A stretch of DNA of 64,000 bases. Source: Aeromicrobium ginsengisoli. Its GTDB lineage: Bacteria > Actinomycetota > Actinomycetes > Propionibacteriales > Nocardioidaceae. The stretch covers positions 1,240,001-1,304,000 of the forward strand of contig NZ_SDPQ02000001.1 of NCBI RefSeq assembly GCF_004134905.2, given 5' to 3'. The notes below the pieces were generated by a model. That model ran no database searches and had not been told where the DNA came from. It saw only the letters and a list, made by a program, of their open reading frames with translations. Both the position numbers and the translations under genes were made by a program. Numbering within the stretch: position 1 is the first letter of the stretch; each line of letters opens with the position of its first letter. Shown here piece by piece: positions 44,376 to 58,050 of the stretch.

Positions 44376-45947
44376 ATGGCCCGGGCTCGCGGACGTACCG
44401 TCGCACGGCAGATGCTCGTGTGGCAGCTGCTCGTGGTGCTGGTCGTCGTCGTGGGCGGCACCGGCCTGGCGTGGTTCGACGCCCGCCAGGACAGCCGGGC
44501 CGACGCCCGCGCGCAGACCCTCGACGTGTCGCTCGCCGTCGCCGCCTCCCCCACCGTGCTGGACGCGCTGGACGACCCTGACCCCAGCGTCGTCCTGCAG
44601 CCGTACGCCGAACGGGTCCGCAAGGCGACCGGCACCGACTTCGTGGTCGTCATGAGCCCCAAGGGCATCCGCTACTCGCACCCGAACCCCGACAACATCG
44701 GCAAGAAGTTCATCGGCCACATCGACGAGGCGCTGAAGGGCAAGAACTTCACCGAGGACTTCAAGGGCACGCTGGGCCAGTCAGTACGCGCGGTCGTGCC
44801 GATCATGGAGGACGGCAAGGTCCGCGGGCTCGTCTCGGTCGGCATCACGACCAAGAAGGTCGATGAGGAGGTGCTGTCAGTCCTCCCCCGGATCATCGCG
44901 GCCGCGGTGGCGATCGGGGTGCTGGGCGCCATCGGGGCTGGGCTGGCCAACCGACGGCTGCGCCGCCAGACCCACGGTCTCGGCGAGCAGGAGATCACCC
45001 GGATGTACGAGTACTACGACGCGGTGCTGCGGGCCGTCCGTGAGGGGCTGCTGCTGCTCGATCCGGCCGGCCGGCTGACGCTGATGAACGACGAGGCGGC
45101 CCGGCTGCTGGACCTCGACCCGTCGTTCGTCGGCTCGACCATGGACCGTCTCGGCCTCGAGCCGGCCCTCGTCGCCGAGCTCACCTCGGGCCGCTCGTTG
45201 CAGGACGCCGTGCACGTCGTGGGTGATCGTGTGCTGGTGGTCAACCAGGCGCCGGCGCACTGGGACGGCCGCGACGTCGGGTCGGTCGTGACCCTGCGCG
45301 ACCGCACCGAGCTGCAGAGCGTGACGGCCGAGCTGGACACAGTTCGCGGCCTCGCCGAGGCACTGCGCGCACAGAACCACGAGGCGTCCAACCGCATGCA
45401 CACGATGGTGTCGCTGATCGAGATCGGTCAGTCGCAGGAGGCGATCGACTTCGCCACTCGCGAGCTCGATGTCGCCCGGCGGCTCACCGACCGCATGGTC
45501 GAGTCGATCGACGAGCCTGTCATCGCCGCCCTGCTGCTGGGCAAGAGCGCGCAGGCCGCCGAGCGCGGCGTGACCCTGACGATCGAGCCGGCGACCAGCG
45601 TCACGGGGCTGACCACGACCGCGCACGAGGCCGTGACGATCCTCGGCAACCTGATCGACAACGCGATCGACGCCGCCCAGTCGTCGGCCGACCGACAGGT
45701 GGCGGTCACGGTCACCTCCTCGACGGAGCTGCTGCACGTACGCGTGGAGGACAGCGGCCCGGGCGTCGGGCCCCAGGACCGCGAGACCGTGTTCGTCCGC
45801 GGCTGGTCGACCAAGCCCGACGAGGGCACCGGCCGCGGCATCGGCCTGGCACTCGTCGGCCAGCTCGTACGCCGGCACGGTGGCGAGGCGACCATCGGCG
45901 AGAGCCCGCTCGGCGGCGCCGCGTTCGACGTCAGGATCGGCTCATGA
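44376..45947 (+). CDS. Sensor histidine kinase, DcuS/CitA type
   Basis: 523 residues. TM1 (about 12-32), an extracytoplasmic Cache/PAS sensor (about 33-165, with GTDFVVVMSPKGIRYSHPNP and VVPIMEDGKVRGLVSVGITT), TM2 (about 168-188), a cytoplasmic PAS (about 205-300), then the Spo0B-like dimerisation helix with phospho-acceptor His in AQNHEASNRMHT and an ATPase domain (NLIDNAIDAA, GRGIGLALVG). Senses di- or tricarboxylates in this family. The start at 44376 is chosen over a GTG at 44361. The stop overlaps the regulator ATG. Confidence 0.88.
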   Translation: MARARGRTVARQMLVWQLLVVLVVVVGGTGLAWFDARQDSRADARAQTLDVSLAVAASPTVLDALDDPDPSVVLQPYAERVRKATGTDFVVVMSPKGIRYSHPNPDNIGKKFIGHIDEALKGKNFTEDFKGTLGQSVRAVVPIMEDGKVRGLVSVGITTKKVDEEVLSVLPRIIAAAVAIGVLGAIGAGLANRRLRRQTHGLGEQEITRMYEYYDAVLRAVREGLLLLDPAGRLTLMNDEAARLLDLDPSFVGSTMDRLGLEPALVAELTSGRSLQDAVHVVGDRVLVVNQAPAHWDGRDVGSVVTLRDRTELQSVTAELDTVRGLAEALRAQNHEASNRMHTMVSLIEIGQSQEAIDFATRELDVARRLTDRMVESIDEPVIAALLLGKSAQAAERGVTLTIEPATSVTGLTTTAHEAVTILGNLIDNAIDAAQSSADRQVAVTVTSSTELLHVRVEDSGPGVGPQDRETVFVRGWSTKPDEGTGRGIGLALVGQLVRRHGGEATIGESPLGGAAFDVRIGS

Positions 45948-46624
45948 CGATCCGGGTGCTGATCGTCGAGGACGAGGCGATCGCGGCCCAGGCCCACAAG
46001 ACGTACGTGGGGCGGATGCCGGAGTTCGAGGTCGTCGCGGTCGCCGAGTCGTTCCAGGAGGCCGCGCGGGTCCTCGGCAGCCAGCCCGTCGACCTCGTGC
46101 TGCTCGACATGCACCTGCCCGACGGGCACGGCCTCGACCTGTTGCGCCAGCTCCGCGCGACCGGTCGCCCGTACGACGTCATCGCGGTCACCTCGGCGCG
46201 CGATGTCGACGTCGTGCGCCAGTCGGTGTCGCAGGGCGTCGTCGCCTATCTGCTCAAGCCGTTCACGTTCGCGATGTTCGAGGCCAAGCTGCGGCAGTAC
46301 GCCGCGTTCCGGCGCACGCTCGAGGCCGGCGAGTCGATCGACCAGCGCGGCGTCGACGCGGTGTTCGGCGCGATGCGGCCGGCGCCGGACGACGAGCGGC
46401 TGCCCAAGGGGCTCAGCGCCGAGACGCTGGAGGCCGTACGCACGACGCTCGACGAGGCAGACGACGGGCTCACTGCCGGCGAGGTCGCCGAGCTGATCGG
46501 GTCCTCACGCGTGACGGCGCGGCGCTATCTCGAGCACCTGGCCGACCTCGGGCAGTCGGCGCGGGCCACCCGGTACGGCGGCACAGGTCGCCCGCACGTG
46601 GAGTATCGAGCCGTCAGGTCGTGA
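45944..46624 (+). CDS. Response regulator, DcuR/CitB type
   Basis: 226 residues. Receiver domain with acidic pocket VEDE, phospho-acceptor Asp55 in LLDMHLPDG and Lys in YLLKPF. C-terminal HTH (GLTAGEVAELIGSSRVTARRYLEHL). Translationally coupled to the kinase (ATGA). Probably activates dctA in response to C4-dicarboxylates. Its last 11 bp overlap the convergent DUF501 gene. Confidence 0.88.
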   Translation: MTIRVLIVEDEAIAAQAHKTYVGRMPEFEVVAVAESFQEAARVLGSQPVDLVLLDMHLPDGHGLDLLRQLRATGRPYDVIAVTSARDVDVVRQSVSQGVVAYLLKPFTFAMFEAKLRQYAAFRRTLEAGESIDQRGVDAVFGAMRPAPDDERLPKGLSAETLEAVRTTLDEADDGLTAGEVAELIGSSRVTARRYLEHLADLGQSARATRYGGTGRPHVEYRAVRS

Positions 46625-47108
46625 CGGGGCCGCAGGCGTTGCCGGTCCACCAGTCGCCGAGCAGCTGCAGCGCCTCGTCACCCAGCGGGTTGACGCCGGG
46701 CCCCTTGGCCAGTGCGTGGCCGACGAGCACGTGCAGGCACTTGACCCGGGTCGGCATGCCGCCTGCGGTGATCCCGTCGATCTCGGGCACGTGGGCGATC
46801 GCCTCGCGCTCGGCCAGATACGCCTCGTGGGCGCGGGCGTAGGCAGCCGCCAGCTCCTCGTCCTCCGCGAGCCGGTCGCTCATCTCCTTCATGAGGCCTG
46901 AGGCCTCGAGCGTGCCGATCTCACCGGCGAGCCGGTCGCACGTCAGGTAGAACATCGTGGGGAACGGGGTGCCGTCGTCGAGCCGCGGCTCGGTCTTGAC
47001 GACGTTGGGGTGGCCCGAGGGGCACCGGGACACGACCTCGAGGATGCCCCTGGGCGTACGGCCGAGCTGCTCGGCAACGGCGTCCAGGTCGGCTTGGGCA
47101 ACGGTCAC
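46614..47108 (-). CDS. DUF501 domain-containing protein
   Basis: 164 residues, conserved in actinobacteria between ftsB and ppx. Contains CPSGHPNVVKTEPRLDDGTPFPTMFYLTCDRL and VKCLHVLVGHALAKGPGVNPLGDEAL, with conserved Cys and His residues that could bind metal. Function unknown. GTG start overlapping the ftsB stop by four bases. Its C-terminus overlaps the response regulator gene on the other strand. Confidence 0.88.
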   Translation of the reverse strand: MTVAQADLDAVAEQLGRTPRGILEVVSRCPSGHPNVVKTEPRLDDGTPFPTMFYLTCDRLAGEIGTLEASGLMKEMSDRLAEDEELAAAYARAHEAYLAEREAIAHVPEIDGITAGGMPTRVKCLHVLVGHALAKGPGVNPLGDEALQLLGDWWTGNACGPVTT

Positions 47109-47665
47109 TTGTTCTTCAGCACCTTGTCGGGATCGGGCTCGGGCTCGGCCGCCTTGGGTGTCTTGCCGGACTCCTTGACGCTGCCCCACAGCTTGTCGTA
47201 CCACTCGGTCTGGGTCGTGGCGGTCGGCGGCGCCTCGAGGGTCGGCACATTGCCCTTGACCGTGCCGTCACTGCCGATGACGCGATAGCCGACCTCGCCC
47301 GGGATGACCCAGCCGAAGCGTTCCTTGGCCTGCTGCTTGACGTAGGCCGGGTCGTTCCAGCGCGCCTTCTGGTCCTCCAGGCCCGCGATCTGCTGCTTGC
47401 GCATGACGATCTCGGCCTTGGTGCTCTGGATGTCGGCCCGCTGCTCCCACCACGCGTGCAGCGTCGAGGTGTAGGACGCGATCAGCAGCAGGACGACCGA
47501 CAGCAGCACGATGGCCCGCGTCGTGAGCTGCGGACCGGTGCCGGCGCTGACCGTCGCGACCTTGGGCTTACGGTTGCGCGCCGCCCCGCGAGCCCCACGC
47601 TCGGCCGGACGCCGCCCGCGAGCGGGCGGCCTCCTGCCGGGACCACGTGGGGGACGCGAGGCCAT
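47105..47665 (-). CDS. ftsB: FtsB/DivIC family septum formation initiator
   Basis: 186 residues. A basic, Arg/Gly/Pro-rich cytoplasmic N-terminus (1-45), one transmembrane helix (about 52-70, IVLLSVVLLLIASYT), then a short coiled coil (ADIQSTKAEIVMRKQQIAGLE) and an extracytoplasmic tail with AKERFGWVIPGEVGYRVI. This matches FtsB, which bridges FtsL and FtsQ in the divisome. The gene lies 5 bp after eno, in the usual actinobacterial order. Confidence 0.88.
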   Translation of the reverse strand: MASRPPRGPGRRPPARGRRPAERGARGAARNRKPKVATVSAGTGPQLTTRAIVLLSVVLLLIASYTSTLHAWWEQRADIQSTKAEIVMRKQQIAGLEDQKARWNDPAYVKQQAKERFGWVIPGEVGYRVIGSDGTVKGNVPTLEAPPTATTQTEWYDKLWGSVKESGKTPKAAEPEPDPDKVLKNK

Positions 47666-47670
47666 CGGTC

Positions 47671-48960
<1,290 letters not shown>

Positions 48961-49037
48961 TTAGCGGATGAACGTGCGGCCACAAGCCTAGTCCTGTCGG
49001 CCTGACGTCCAGCACCGCCTCGCCAGCGTGGGATGGA

Positions 49038-49118
49038 GCGGTGGCTCAGTCGCCTGACCCTTGCGGGGCGGTGAGTTGGTCGCCCATCGGCCGCCCTGAT
49101 GGCCGACCCAGCCACCGC
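49038..49118. repeat. 82-bp intergenic repeat, copy A
   Basis: Three GCGGTG-led units: 49038 (plus), 49068 (plus) and the inverse at 49098-49118, so the ends face each other. Order, orientation and 30/51-bp spacing match copy B at 52918-52999. It lies in the 229-bp gap between divergent eno and the 49178 gene, where nothing else is apparent apart from promoters. Confidence 0.62.
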
Positions 49119-49177
49119 CACAGAGCCGTTTCGCCGAACCAGTCCCCCAGTCCCACGAGACGTGACAGCATGCCGCC

Positions 49178-49825
49178 ATGACTGAGACGGCGCCGCCGCC
49201 CACATCCCGCCGCCGGCGCATCGTGCAAGCAGCGGTCGCGTTGCTCGTCGTCGCCGGCGTCACCGTCGCGTACTGGCAGGTCAGCGCCCGCCAAGCGATG
49301 GCCGACGTCAGAGTCGTTCCGGCATCACTGGTCTGCAACGACAAGCCGACCCCGTACGGCCTCCAGGCCGACAGCGGCGAGGCTCCCCGCCCGGCCTTCA
49401 GGTTCTCGATCGCGCCGGACGACAAGTGCCTGCTGACGGTGGCCGTGGTCAACCACGGCTCGCGGACCATCCACGTCGACTCGATGACGTTCCCCATGCT
49501 CAAGCCGGGCGGCGACAGCGGCGTCGTCATCGACGTCACCACGCGGGCCGCGGACGGCATCCGTGCGCGAACCGGGGGCTCGGACAGCATGGACGCCGTG
49601 TTCGACCTCGGCGAGTCCATCGAGCCGGACGAGTCGTTCGACTGGACCTTCGTGGTGCGCTATCGCGTGCCGTCGTCGACCTGCGACGCCGGCACGTCCA
49701 TCTTCTCCGACCTCCCCCACACCCGGGTGTCGCGGACGGGAGTCTCGGCTGACGTGGATGGCGACGTCAACCTGCTGATCAAGACCACCCCGCCGCCCGC
49801 CGGCGTGCCGAACGACTGCGGCTAA
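49178..49825 (+). CDS. Membrane-anchored or secreted hypothetical protein
   Basis: 215 residues. One N-terminal transmembrane helix or signal anchor (about 14-34, IVQAAVALLVVAGVTVAYW) is followed by an exported beta-rich domain with cysteines near 51, 84, 168 and 214. The region SDTVF-like sequence is absent and no enzymatic motif is seen. Its stop overlaps that of the convergent mazG gene by four bases. No family recognised. Confidence 0.6.
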   Translation: MTETAPPPTSRRRRIVQAAVALLVVAGVTVAYWQVSARQAMADVRVVPASLVCNDKPTPYGLQADSGEAPRPAFRFSIAPDDKCLLTVAVVNHGSRTIHVDSMTFPMLKPGGDSGVVIDVTTRAADGIRARTGGSDSMDAVFDLGESIEPDESFDWTFVVRYRVPSSTCDAGTSIFSDLPHTRVSRTGVSADVDGDVNLLIKTTPPPAGVPNDCG

Positions 49826-50682
49826 CCCAGCAGGCGCACGGCCTGGCGGAGCACCTCTTCGGCGTCCCGCCCCTGCGCGCGAGCCTCGGCCACGAGCGCC
49901 AGCAGCCGGGCGCCGAGGTCGTCGCCGCTGGTGTCGACGCCGTCGAGCCTGCTGAGGACCTTGTCGGCGTACGCCAGTGCGGGCAGCGTGGCGGGGATGC
50001 CCTCGAGCACGGAGGCGCGACGCTTCTCGGTGGCCTTGAGCCGCTGCCAGTTGGCGTCGACCTCCTCGGCGCTCGTGACCGTGGCGTCGCCGAACACGTG
50101 CGGGTTGCGGTAGATGAGCTTCTCGGCGATCCCGGCGGCGACGTCGTCGATGTCCCAGCCCTCGCCCTCGGCGGCGATGCGCGCGTGGAACACGATCTGC
50201 ATCAGCAGGTCGCCGAGCTCCTCGCGCAAGTGCTCGCTGTCACCGTTGTCGAGCGCCTCGAGCGTCTCGTGCGCCTCCTCCAGCAGGTAGTGGCTCAGCG
50301 TGGCGTGCGACTGCTGCGCGGTCCACGGGCACTCGCGGCGGAGCCGATCCATGATCTCGACGACGTCGAGCAGGCCCGAGCCCGGCAGGTCGTACGAGCC
50401 GAACACCACCTCGATGTCGGACACTGCTCCTCCACCGTCCATCAGGTCGTCCGCGATGGCGCGCGCCCACGCGGTGTCGCCGGTCGGGGCGATCCATACG
50501 GTGTCCGGTGCGTACGACGGAGGATCTGCCGTCACCTCGACCTCGATGCCGGACGAGACGATCGCGCGTACGTGCGGGTCGTCGACCGCGGCGCGTACGA
50601 CCGAGGCGTCCCGCAGCGCGTCCCACGCGGCCAGCGTGAGGATCCCCGGGGCGACCCGAGGACTGAGGACGACGATGCGCAT
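49822..50682 (-). CDS. mazG: Nucleoside triphosphate pyrophosphohydrolase MazG
   Basis: 286 residues. N-terminal variable domain (1-100), then a MazG domain (about 105-230): RLRRECPWTAQQSHATLSHYLLEEAHE with the EExxE motif and HLREELGDLLMQIVFHARIA, binding magnesium. Hydrolyses NTPs to NMPs, cleaning damaged nucleotides and limiting ppGpp effects. The start overlaps the lipoprotein stop by one base (TGATG). Confidence 0.92.
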   Translation of the reverse strand: MRIVVLSPRVAPGILTLAAWDALRDASVVRAAVDDPHVRAIVSSGIEVEVTADPPSYAPDTVWIAPTGDTAWARAIADDLMDGGGAVSDIEVVFGSYDLPGSGLLDVVEIMDRLRRECPWTAQQSHATLSHYLLEEAHETLEALDNGDSEHLREELGDLLMQIVFHARIAAEGEGWDIDDVAAGIAEKLIYRNPHVFGDATVTSAEEVDANWQRLKATEKRRASVLEGIPATLPALAYADKVLSRLDGVDTSGDDLGARLLALVAEARAQGRDAEEVLRQAVRLLG

Positions 50683-51335
50683 CAGTCGCAGCGTTGCGCT
50701 TTGGGCAGCTCGTCGGGCTTGTCCTCGCCGAGGTCCGTCGGTGCGACCGACAGCGATCCCGTGCTGGCGATCGTCTTGGCGGTCTTGTTGCTCAGGCCGA
50801 ATCTCGGGGCGAACTCGACGTCGTTGTCCTTGAACGCCTTGGTGATCTCGGCCTGTCCGGCCGCTGCCAGCTGCGAGATGTTCTCCTGCGTCCGGGCCTG
50901 ACCTGTGCTCTTCTCAGCGAGCGCAACGGCGATGGAGGACAGCTCCTGACCCTGCTCGAACAGCTTCTTGATCTCGTCGAGGTTCTTCGCCTTGGAGAAC
51001 GACTTGGCGACCTGGTCCTCTTGGTCGGCCGTGAGCTCGTACTCGGCGGGTTTCGGCGTGACGCCCTCCTCCTTGGCAAGCTTGCGGGCCACCACGAGCG
51101 ACACCAGAGTCGTCACGGTCTGGCGGCGGACCTCGGCGTTGCTCGGCAGCGTCGCACCTTGGCTCGTGGCGCTCGCGAGGGCCAGCGCACAGTAGGCCTC
51201 GGCCGTCGTGTCGAGGGTCTTCATCGAGATGGTCTGGTCGTCGACGACCGCAGCGGCACCGGGATGGACGTTGCCGCAGGCAGCGAGGGTCAGACCCGCG
51301 AGGACGAGGACAGCAGCGCGCGCACGTGTGGGCAT
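50682..51335 (-). CDS. SurA-like N-terminal domain lipoprotein
   Basis: 217 residues. A signal peptide with lipobox LAAC (Cys near 20) is followed by helical SurA-N-like domain features (VDDQTISMKTLDTTAEAYCALA and VRRQTVTTLVSLVVARKLA). No parvulin isomerase domain, so it is a chaperone-like or structural surface lipoprotein. ATG 51335 has TAACGT 6 nt upstream (51342-51347), leaderless. Coupled to mazG. Confidence 0.72.
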   Translation of the reverse strand: MPTRARAAVLVLAGLTLAACGNVHPGAAAVVDDQTISMKTLDTTAEAYCALALASATSQGATLPSNAEVRRQTVTTLVSLVVARKLAKEEGVTPKPAEYELTADQEDQVAKSFSKAKNLDEIKKLFEQGQELSSIAVALAEKSTGQARTQENISQLAAAGQAEITKAFKDNDVEFAPRFGLSNKTAKTIASTGSLSVAPTDLGEDKPDELPKAQRCD

Positions 51336-51358
51336 GCTCACACGTTATCCGAGGCCCT

Positions 51359-52869
51359 TCAGACGTTGGCGGAGTCCCTCGCGTTCGCACCGGAGCGGGC
51401 CAGCTTGGAGTGCCGACGGCCGTACACCGCGTAGACCACCAGGCCGAGCGCGAGCCACACGAGGAACCGCAGCCAGGTCTCGATCGCGAGGTTGGTCATC
51501 AGCGCGACGCACGACAACGCCGACACGATCGGCAGCAGCGGGACCTGGGGCGCCCGGAACGGCCGCTTCATCTTCGGCCTGGTGCGGCGCAGCACGATGA
51601 CCGCGATCGCCACGACCAGGAACGCGAAGAGCGTCCCGATGCTGACCATCTCGGCGAGCGTGTTGAGCGGGATGAACGCGGCCAGCAGTCCCACCGCGAC
51701 CGAGGTGACGACGGTGATGCGAGCCGGAGTGCGGAACTTCGGGTGGATCGCGCCGACCTGGGCCGGCAGCAGGCCGTCGCGGCACAGCGCGAACCCGATG
51801 CGACCCATCGCCACGATGTCGACCAGGATCACCGAGGTCAGTCCCGCGATCGCGGCGATGTCGATCAGCACGCCGGCCCAGTCCAGGCCGACCTGCGAGA
51901 ACGCGTCGGAGATCGGCGCTCCGGTGCTGAGGTCGGTGTACTTGACCATGCCGGTCAGCACGAAGCACACCAGGACGTACAGGGTCGTGCAGATCACGAG
52001 GGTGCCGAGCAGCCCGCGCGCCATGTCCTTGGCCGGGTCCTTGGTCTCCTCGCCGAGATTGGCCACGGCCTCGAAGCCGCTGTAGGCGAAGAACACGACC
52101 GCGGCGGCGATGAACACGCCGGTCACGCCGTACGCCGTGGGGTCCGCGCCCGAGATCCACTGCCACAGCGGCTGCTTGAGGCCGCTCACGTCCGGACCCT
52201 TCTCGGAGTGCGGGACGTACGGCTTCATGTTGGCGACCTTGACGAAGAACACGCCCACCGCGATGACGAACACGCAGACCGAGACCTTCACGACCACCAG
52301 CGCATTCGTCACGAGCTTGGACTCGCGGATGCCGATCGCCGCGATCGTGCCGATGACCGCGACGATCGCGACGGCCCCGAGGTTGACGACCGAGTTCTCC
52401 TCGCCGAAGTACGCATGCGGCAGCCCGAGCGCGTGCTGCAGGTAGCCGGACCAGCCACGCGCCACGACCGCCGCGCCGAGCGCGAACTAGAGGATCAGGT
52501 CCCACGCGATGATCCAGGCGAAGATCTCACCGATCGTCGTATACGCGTACGTGTAGGAGCTGCCGGCCGTCGGCACCGCGGACGCCAGCTCGGCGTAACA
52601 GATCGCCGCGAGCACGGCGACGAACCCGGCGATCAGGAACGAGACCATGATCGCGGGGCCGGCGTTGTCCTTCGCCTGGCCGCCGGTCAGGGTGAAGATC
52701 CCGTGCCGATCACGATGCCGATGCCGAATCCCATGAGGTCCCACGACGACAGGCGCTTGCTCAACCGGGAGTGATGGTCCTCCGCGGTCGGGTCGTCGTC
52801 GTTCTGGTGGATGACGTCGTCGACGTCCTTGGTGCGTACGAGCTGGGCCCACGTCCCCCGAAGTGTCAT
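51359..52869 (-). pseudogene. APC family amino acid permease, disrupted by a frameshift and a stop
   Basis: Reading from ATG 52869 (MTLRGTWAQLVRTKDVDDV) the protein is a normal cationic-type amino acid permease up to GIVIGTG, where a C-run at 52700-52702 appears one base short: the expected GTGIFTLTGG resumes only in another frame. That frame continues AGFVAVLAAICYAELASAVP to WDLIL, where TAG (52487-52489) replaces an expected Glu codon; FALGAAVVARGWSGYLQ then continues in frame to 51359. About 500 residues if repaired, 12 helices. TAGCGT lies 6 nt before the ATG. Two independent lesions suggest a real pseudogene, though sequencing error is possible. Confidence 0.75.
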
Positions 52870-52917
52870 GCTCCAACGCTAGGCGGGCCGTTGCGATACG
52901 CAACCGCAGGGTTGGGG

Positions 52918-52999
52918 GCGGTGACCTGGTCGCCTGTCCGCGCGAGCGCCGGTGGGCCAGTTGCCTATCAGACCCCGGGATGGGCGACCAGGTCACCGC
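52918..52999. repeat. 82-bp intergenic repeat, copy B
   Basis: GCGGTGACCTGGTCGCC at 52918-52934 and its perfect reverse complement at 52983-52999 form 17-bp terminal inverted repeats; a third unit starts at 52948. Same plan as copy A. It lies between the mfd stop and the start of the permease pseudogene. Confidence 0.65.
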
Positions 53000-53018
53000 T
53001 CACGGGGTGTGTGCGAGC

Positions 53019-56558
<3,540 letters not shown>

Positions 56559-56560
56559 GC

Positions 56561-57127
56561 TTATCGGTTGAACGCGCTCTGCGTGAGTTCTAGTCCCTGG
56601 GTCATGAGGCTCTCGACCGCGTCGGCGGCCTCCTCGACGTACGTCGGCAGGTCCTTGCGCTCTGCCGAGCTGTAGGGCTTGAGCACGAAGTCGTGCACGC
56701 TCTGCTGCCCGGGTGGCCGGCCGATGCCGACGCGAACGCGATAGAAGTCGCCGGTGCCCAGCGACTGACGGATCGACTTGAGCCCGTTGTGGCCGTTGTC
56801 GCCGCCGCCGAGCTTGACCCGCAGCATGCCGTAGTCGATGTCGAGCTCGTCGTGGATCACCACGAGGTGGTCGGGCTCGACGTCATAGAACTTCGCGAGC
56901 GTCGACACCGGGCCGCCGCTCTCGTTCATGTAGGAGCGGCAGCGCCCGAGGATCGCGCGCTCGCCGGCCAGGCGACCTTCGATGACGTCGGCGCGGCCGG
57001 ACTTGTGCTTCTTCCAGGATCCGCCCGTACGGGCGGCGAGCACGGCGGTCACGAGGTAACCGACATTGTGACGAGTGCTGGCGTACGTCGGGCCCGGATT
57101 GCCGAGCCCGACGACCAACCAGGTCAC
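56561..57127 (-). CDS. pth: Peptidyl-tRNA hydrolase
   Basis: 188 residues. Cleaves peptidyl-tRNA to recycle tRNA. N-terminal VGLGNPGPTYASTRHNVGYLV contains the conserved Asn and catalytic His; KPRTYMN-type segment is CRSYMNESGGPV; VIHDELDIDYG carries the catalytic Asp. GTG start overlapping the rplY stop by four bases (GTGA). Coupled with rplY and followed by mfd. Confidence 0.95.
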   Translation of the reverse strand: MTWLVVGLGNPGPTYASTRHNVGYLVTAVLAARTGGSWKKHKSGRADVIEGRLAGERAILGRCRSYMNESGGPVSTLAKFYDVEPDHLVVIHDELDIDYGMLRVKLGGGDNGHNGLKSIRQSLGTGDFYRVRVGIGRPPGQQSVHDFVLKPYSSAERKDLPTYVEEAADAVESLMTQGLELTQSAFNR

Positions 57128-57801
57128 TCTGACTCTGAGCTCTCCGCAGCCTCGCCCTCGGCCGGTGCCTCGGCAGCAGCCTCGGCCTCTTCGGCGTCGG
57201 TCGCGTCGTGCTCGATGCCGGCCTCGGCCTCAGCCTCGGCGAGCTCGGCGTCGAGCTGGGCCTCGGTGGGAGCCGCGGTGATGTTGACGATGAGGATGTC
57301 CGAGTCGACGGCGAGCGTCGAGCCGGTGGGCAGCTCGAGGTCGCTGGCGTGGATCTGCGCGCCGGCGTCGAGGCCCTCGACCGAGACCTCGAAGGACTCG
57401 GGGATGTGGGTCGCCTCGGCCTCGACGGCGATCGTCGAGTTCTCGAGGATGACGAGGTTGCCGCTGATGGCGTCGCCGACGACGTTGATGCGGACGTCGA
57501 CCGTGACCTTCTCGCCCTTCTTGACGATCAGGAGGTCGGCGTGCTCGATGAAGCCCTTGAGCGGGTCGCGCTGGACCTGCTTGGGGATCGCGAGGTGCTG
57601 CTCGGTGCCGAGGTCGATCGTCAGCAGCGCGTTGGAGTTCTTGAGCGCCAGCATGAGCTGGTGGCCCGGCAGGGTCACGTGGACGGGGTCCGAGCCGTGG
57701 CCGTAGAGGACGGCGGGCACGTTGTCGGCGCGACGGATGCGGCGGGCGGCGCCCTTGCCGAACTCGGTGCGCGCCTCGGCGGCGATCTTGATCTCAGCCA
57801 T
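57124..57801 (-). CDS. rplY: Ribosomal protein L25 / general stress protein Ctc
   Basis: 225 residues, long (Ctc/TL5) form. The 5S rRNA-binding N-terminal beta-barrel (1-95: AEARTEFGKGAARRIRRADNVPAVLYGHG) is followed by a second beta domain (to ~185) and an acidic Ala/Glu-rich tail (AEEAEAAAEAPAEGEAAESS). AGGAGA lies upstream of the ATG. 249 bp separate it from prs. Confidence 0.93.
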   Translation of the reverse strand: MAEIKIAAEARTEFGKGAARRIRRADNVPAVLYGHGSDPVHVTLPGHQLMLALKNSNALLTIDLGTEQHLAIPKQVQRDPLKGFIEHADLLIVKKGEKVTVDVRINVVGDAISGNLVILENSTIAVEAEATHIPESFEVSVEGLDAGAQIHASDLELPTGSTLAVDSDILIVNITAAPTEAQLDAELAEAEAEAGIEHDATDAEEAEAAAEAPAEGEAAESSESE

Positions 57802-58024
57802 GGGGAAATGTCTCCTGAAGAGTGTTGCGTGAAAGTCGGCTGTCGCCAGGCGCTCAACACAGCACTCCGCGGAGCGCCCTGTCGATCACGGCCCGAAAGG
57901 ACCCTCGCCGAGGCAACTTCGCAATCTTATCGCAGCGGCACCTGAGCGAGAAATCCGTTGAGACCGAGCATCTCGGCGGTTGAGGTGCGAGGCCGTCCGC
58001 GCACCACAACCAGCTCGACCGGCC
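57802..58024. other. Intergenic region upstream of rplY
   Basis: Contains the rplY Shine-Dalgarno AGGAGA and presumably its promoter. I see no conserved RNA element, tRNA or credible gene here; short open frames lack start signals and codon bias. Confidence 0.5.
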
Positions 58025-58039
58025 GCGCGCTGAGCGCGC
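58025..58039 (-). terminator. Terminator hairpin after prs
   Basis: GCGCGC-TGA-GCGCGC, 6-bp GC stem extended on both sides by GGCC...GGGCC, 11 bp after the prs stop on the minus strand. Confidence 0.5.
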
Positions 58040-58050
58040 TCGGGCCTCGC

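Noticed and set aside
51359-52869. Programmed frameshift in the permease gene
   Set aside because: A second lesion (TAG) lies downstream, and no slippery heptamer or pseudoknot is evident.
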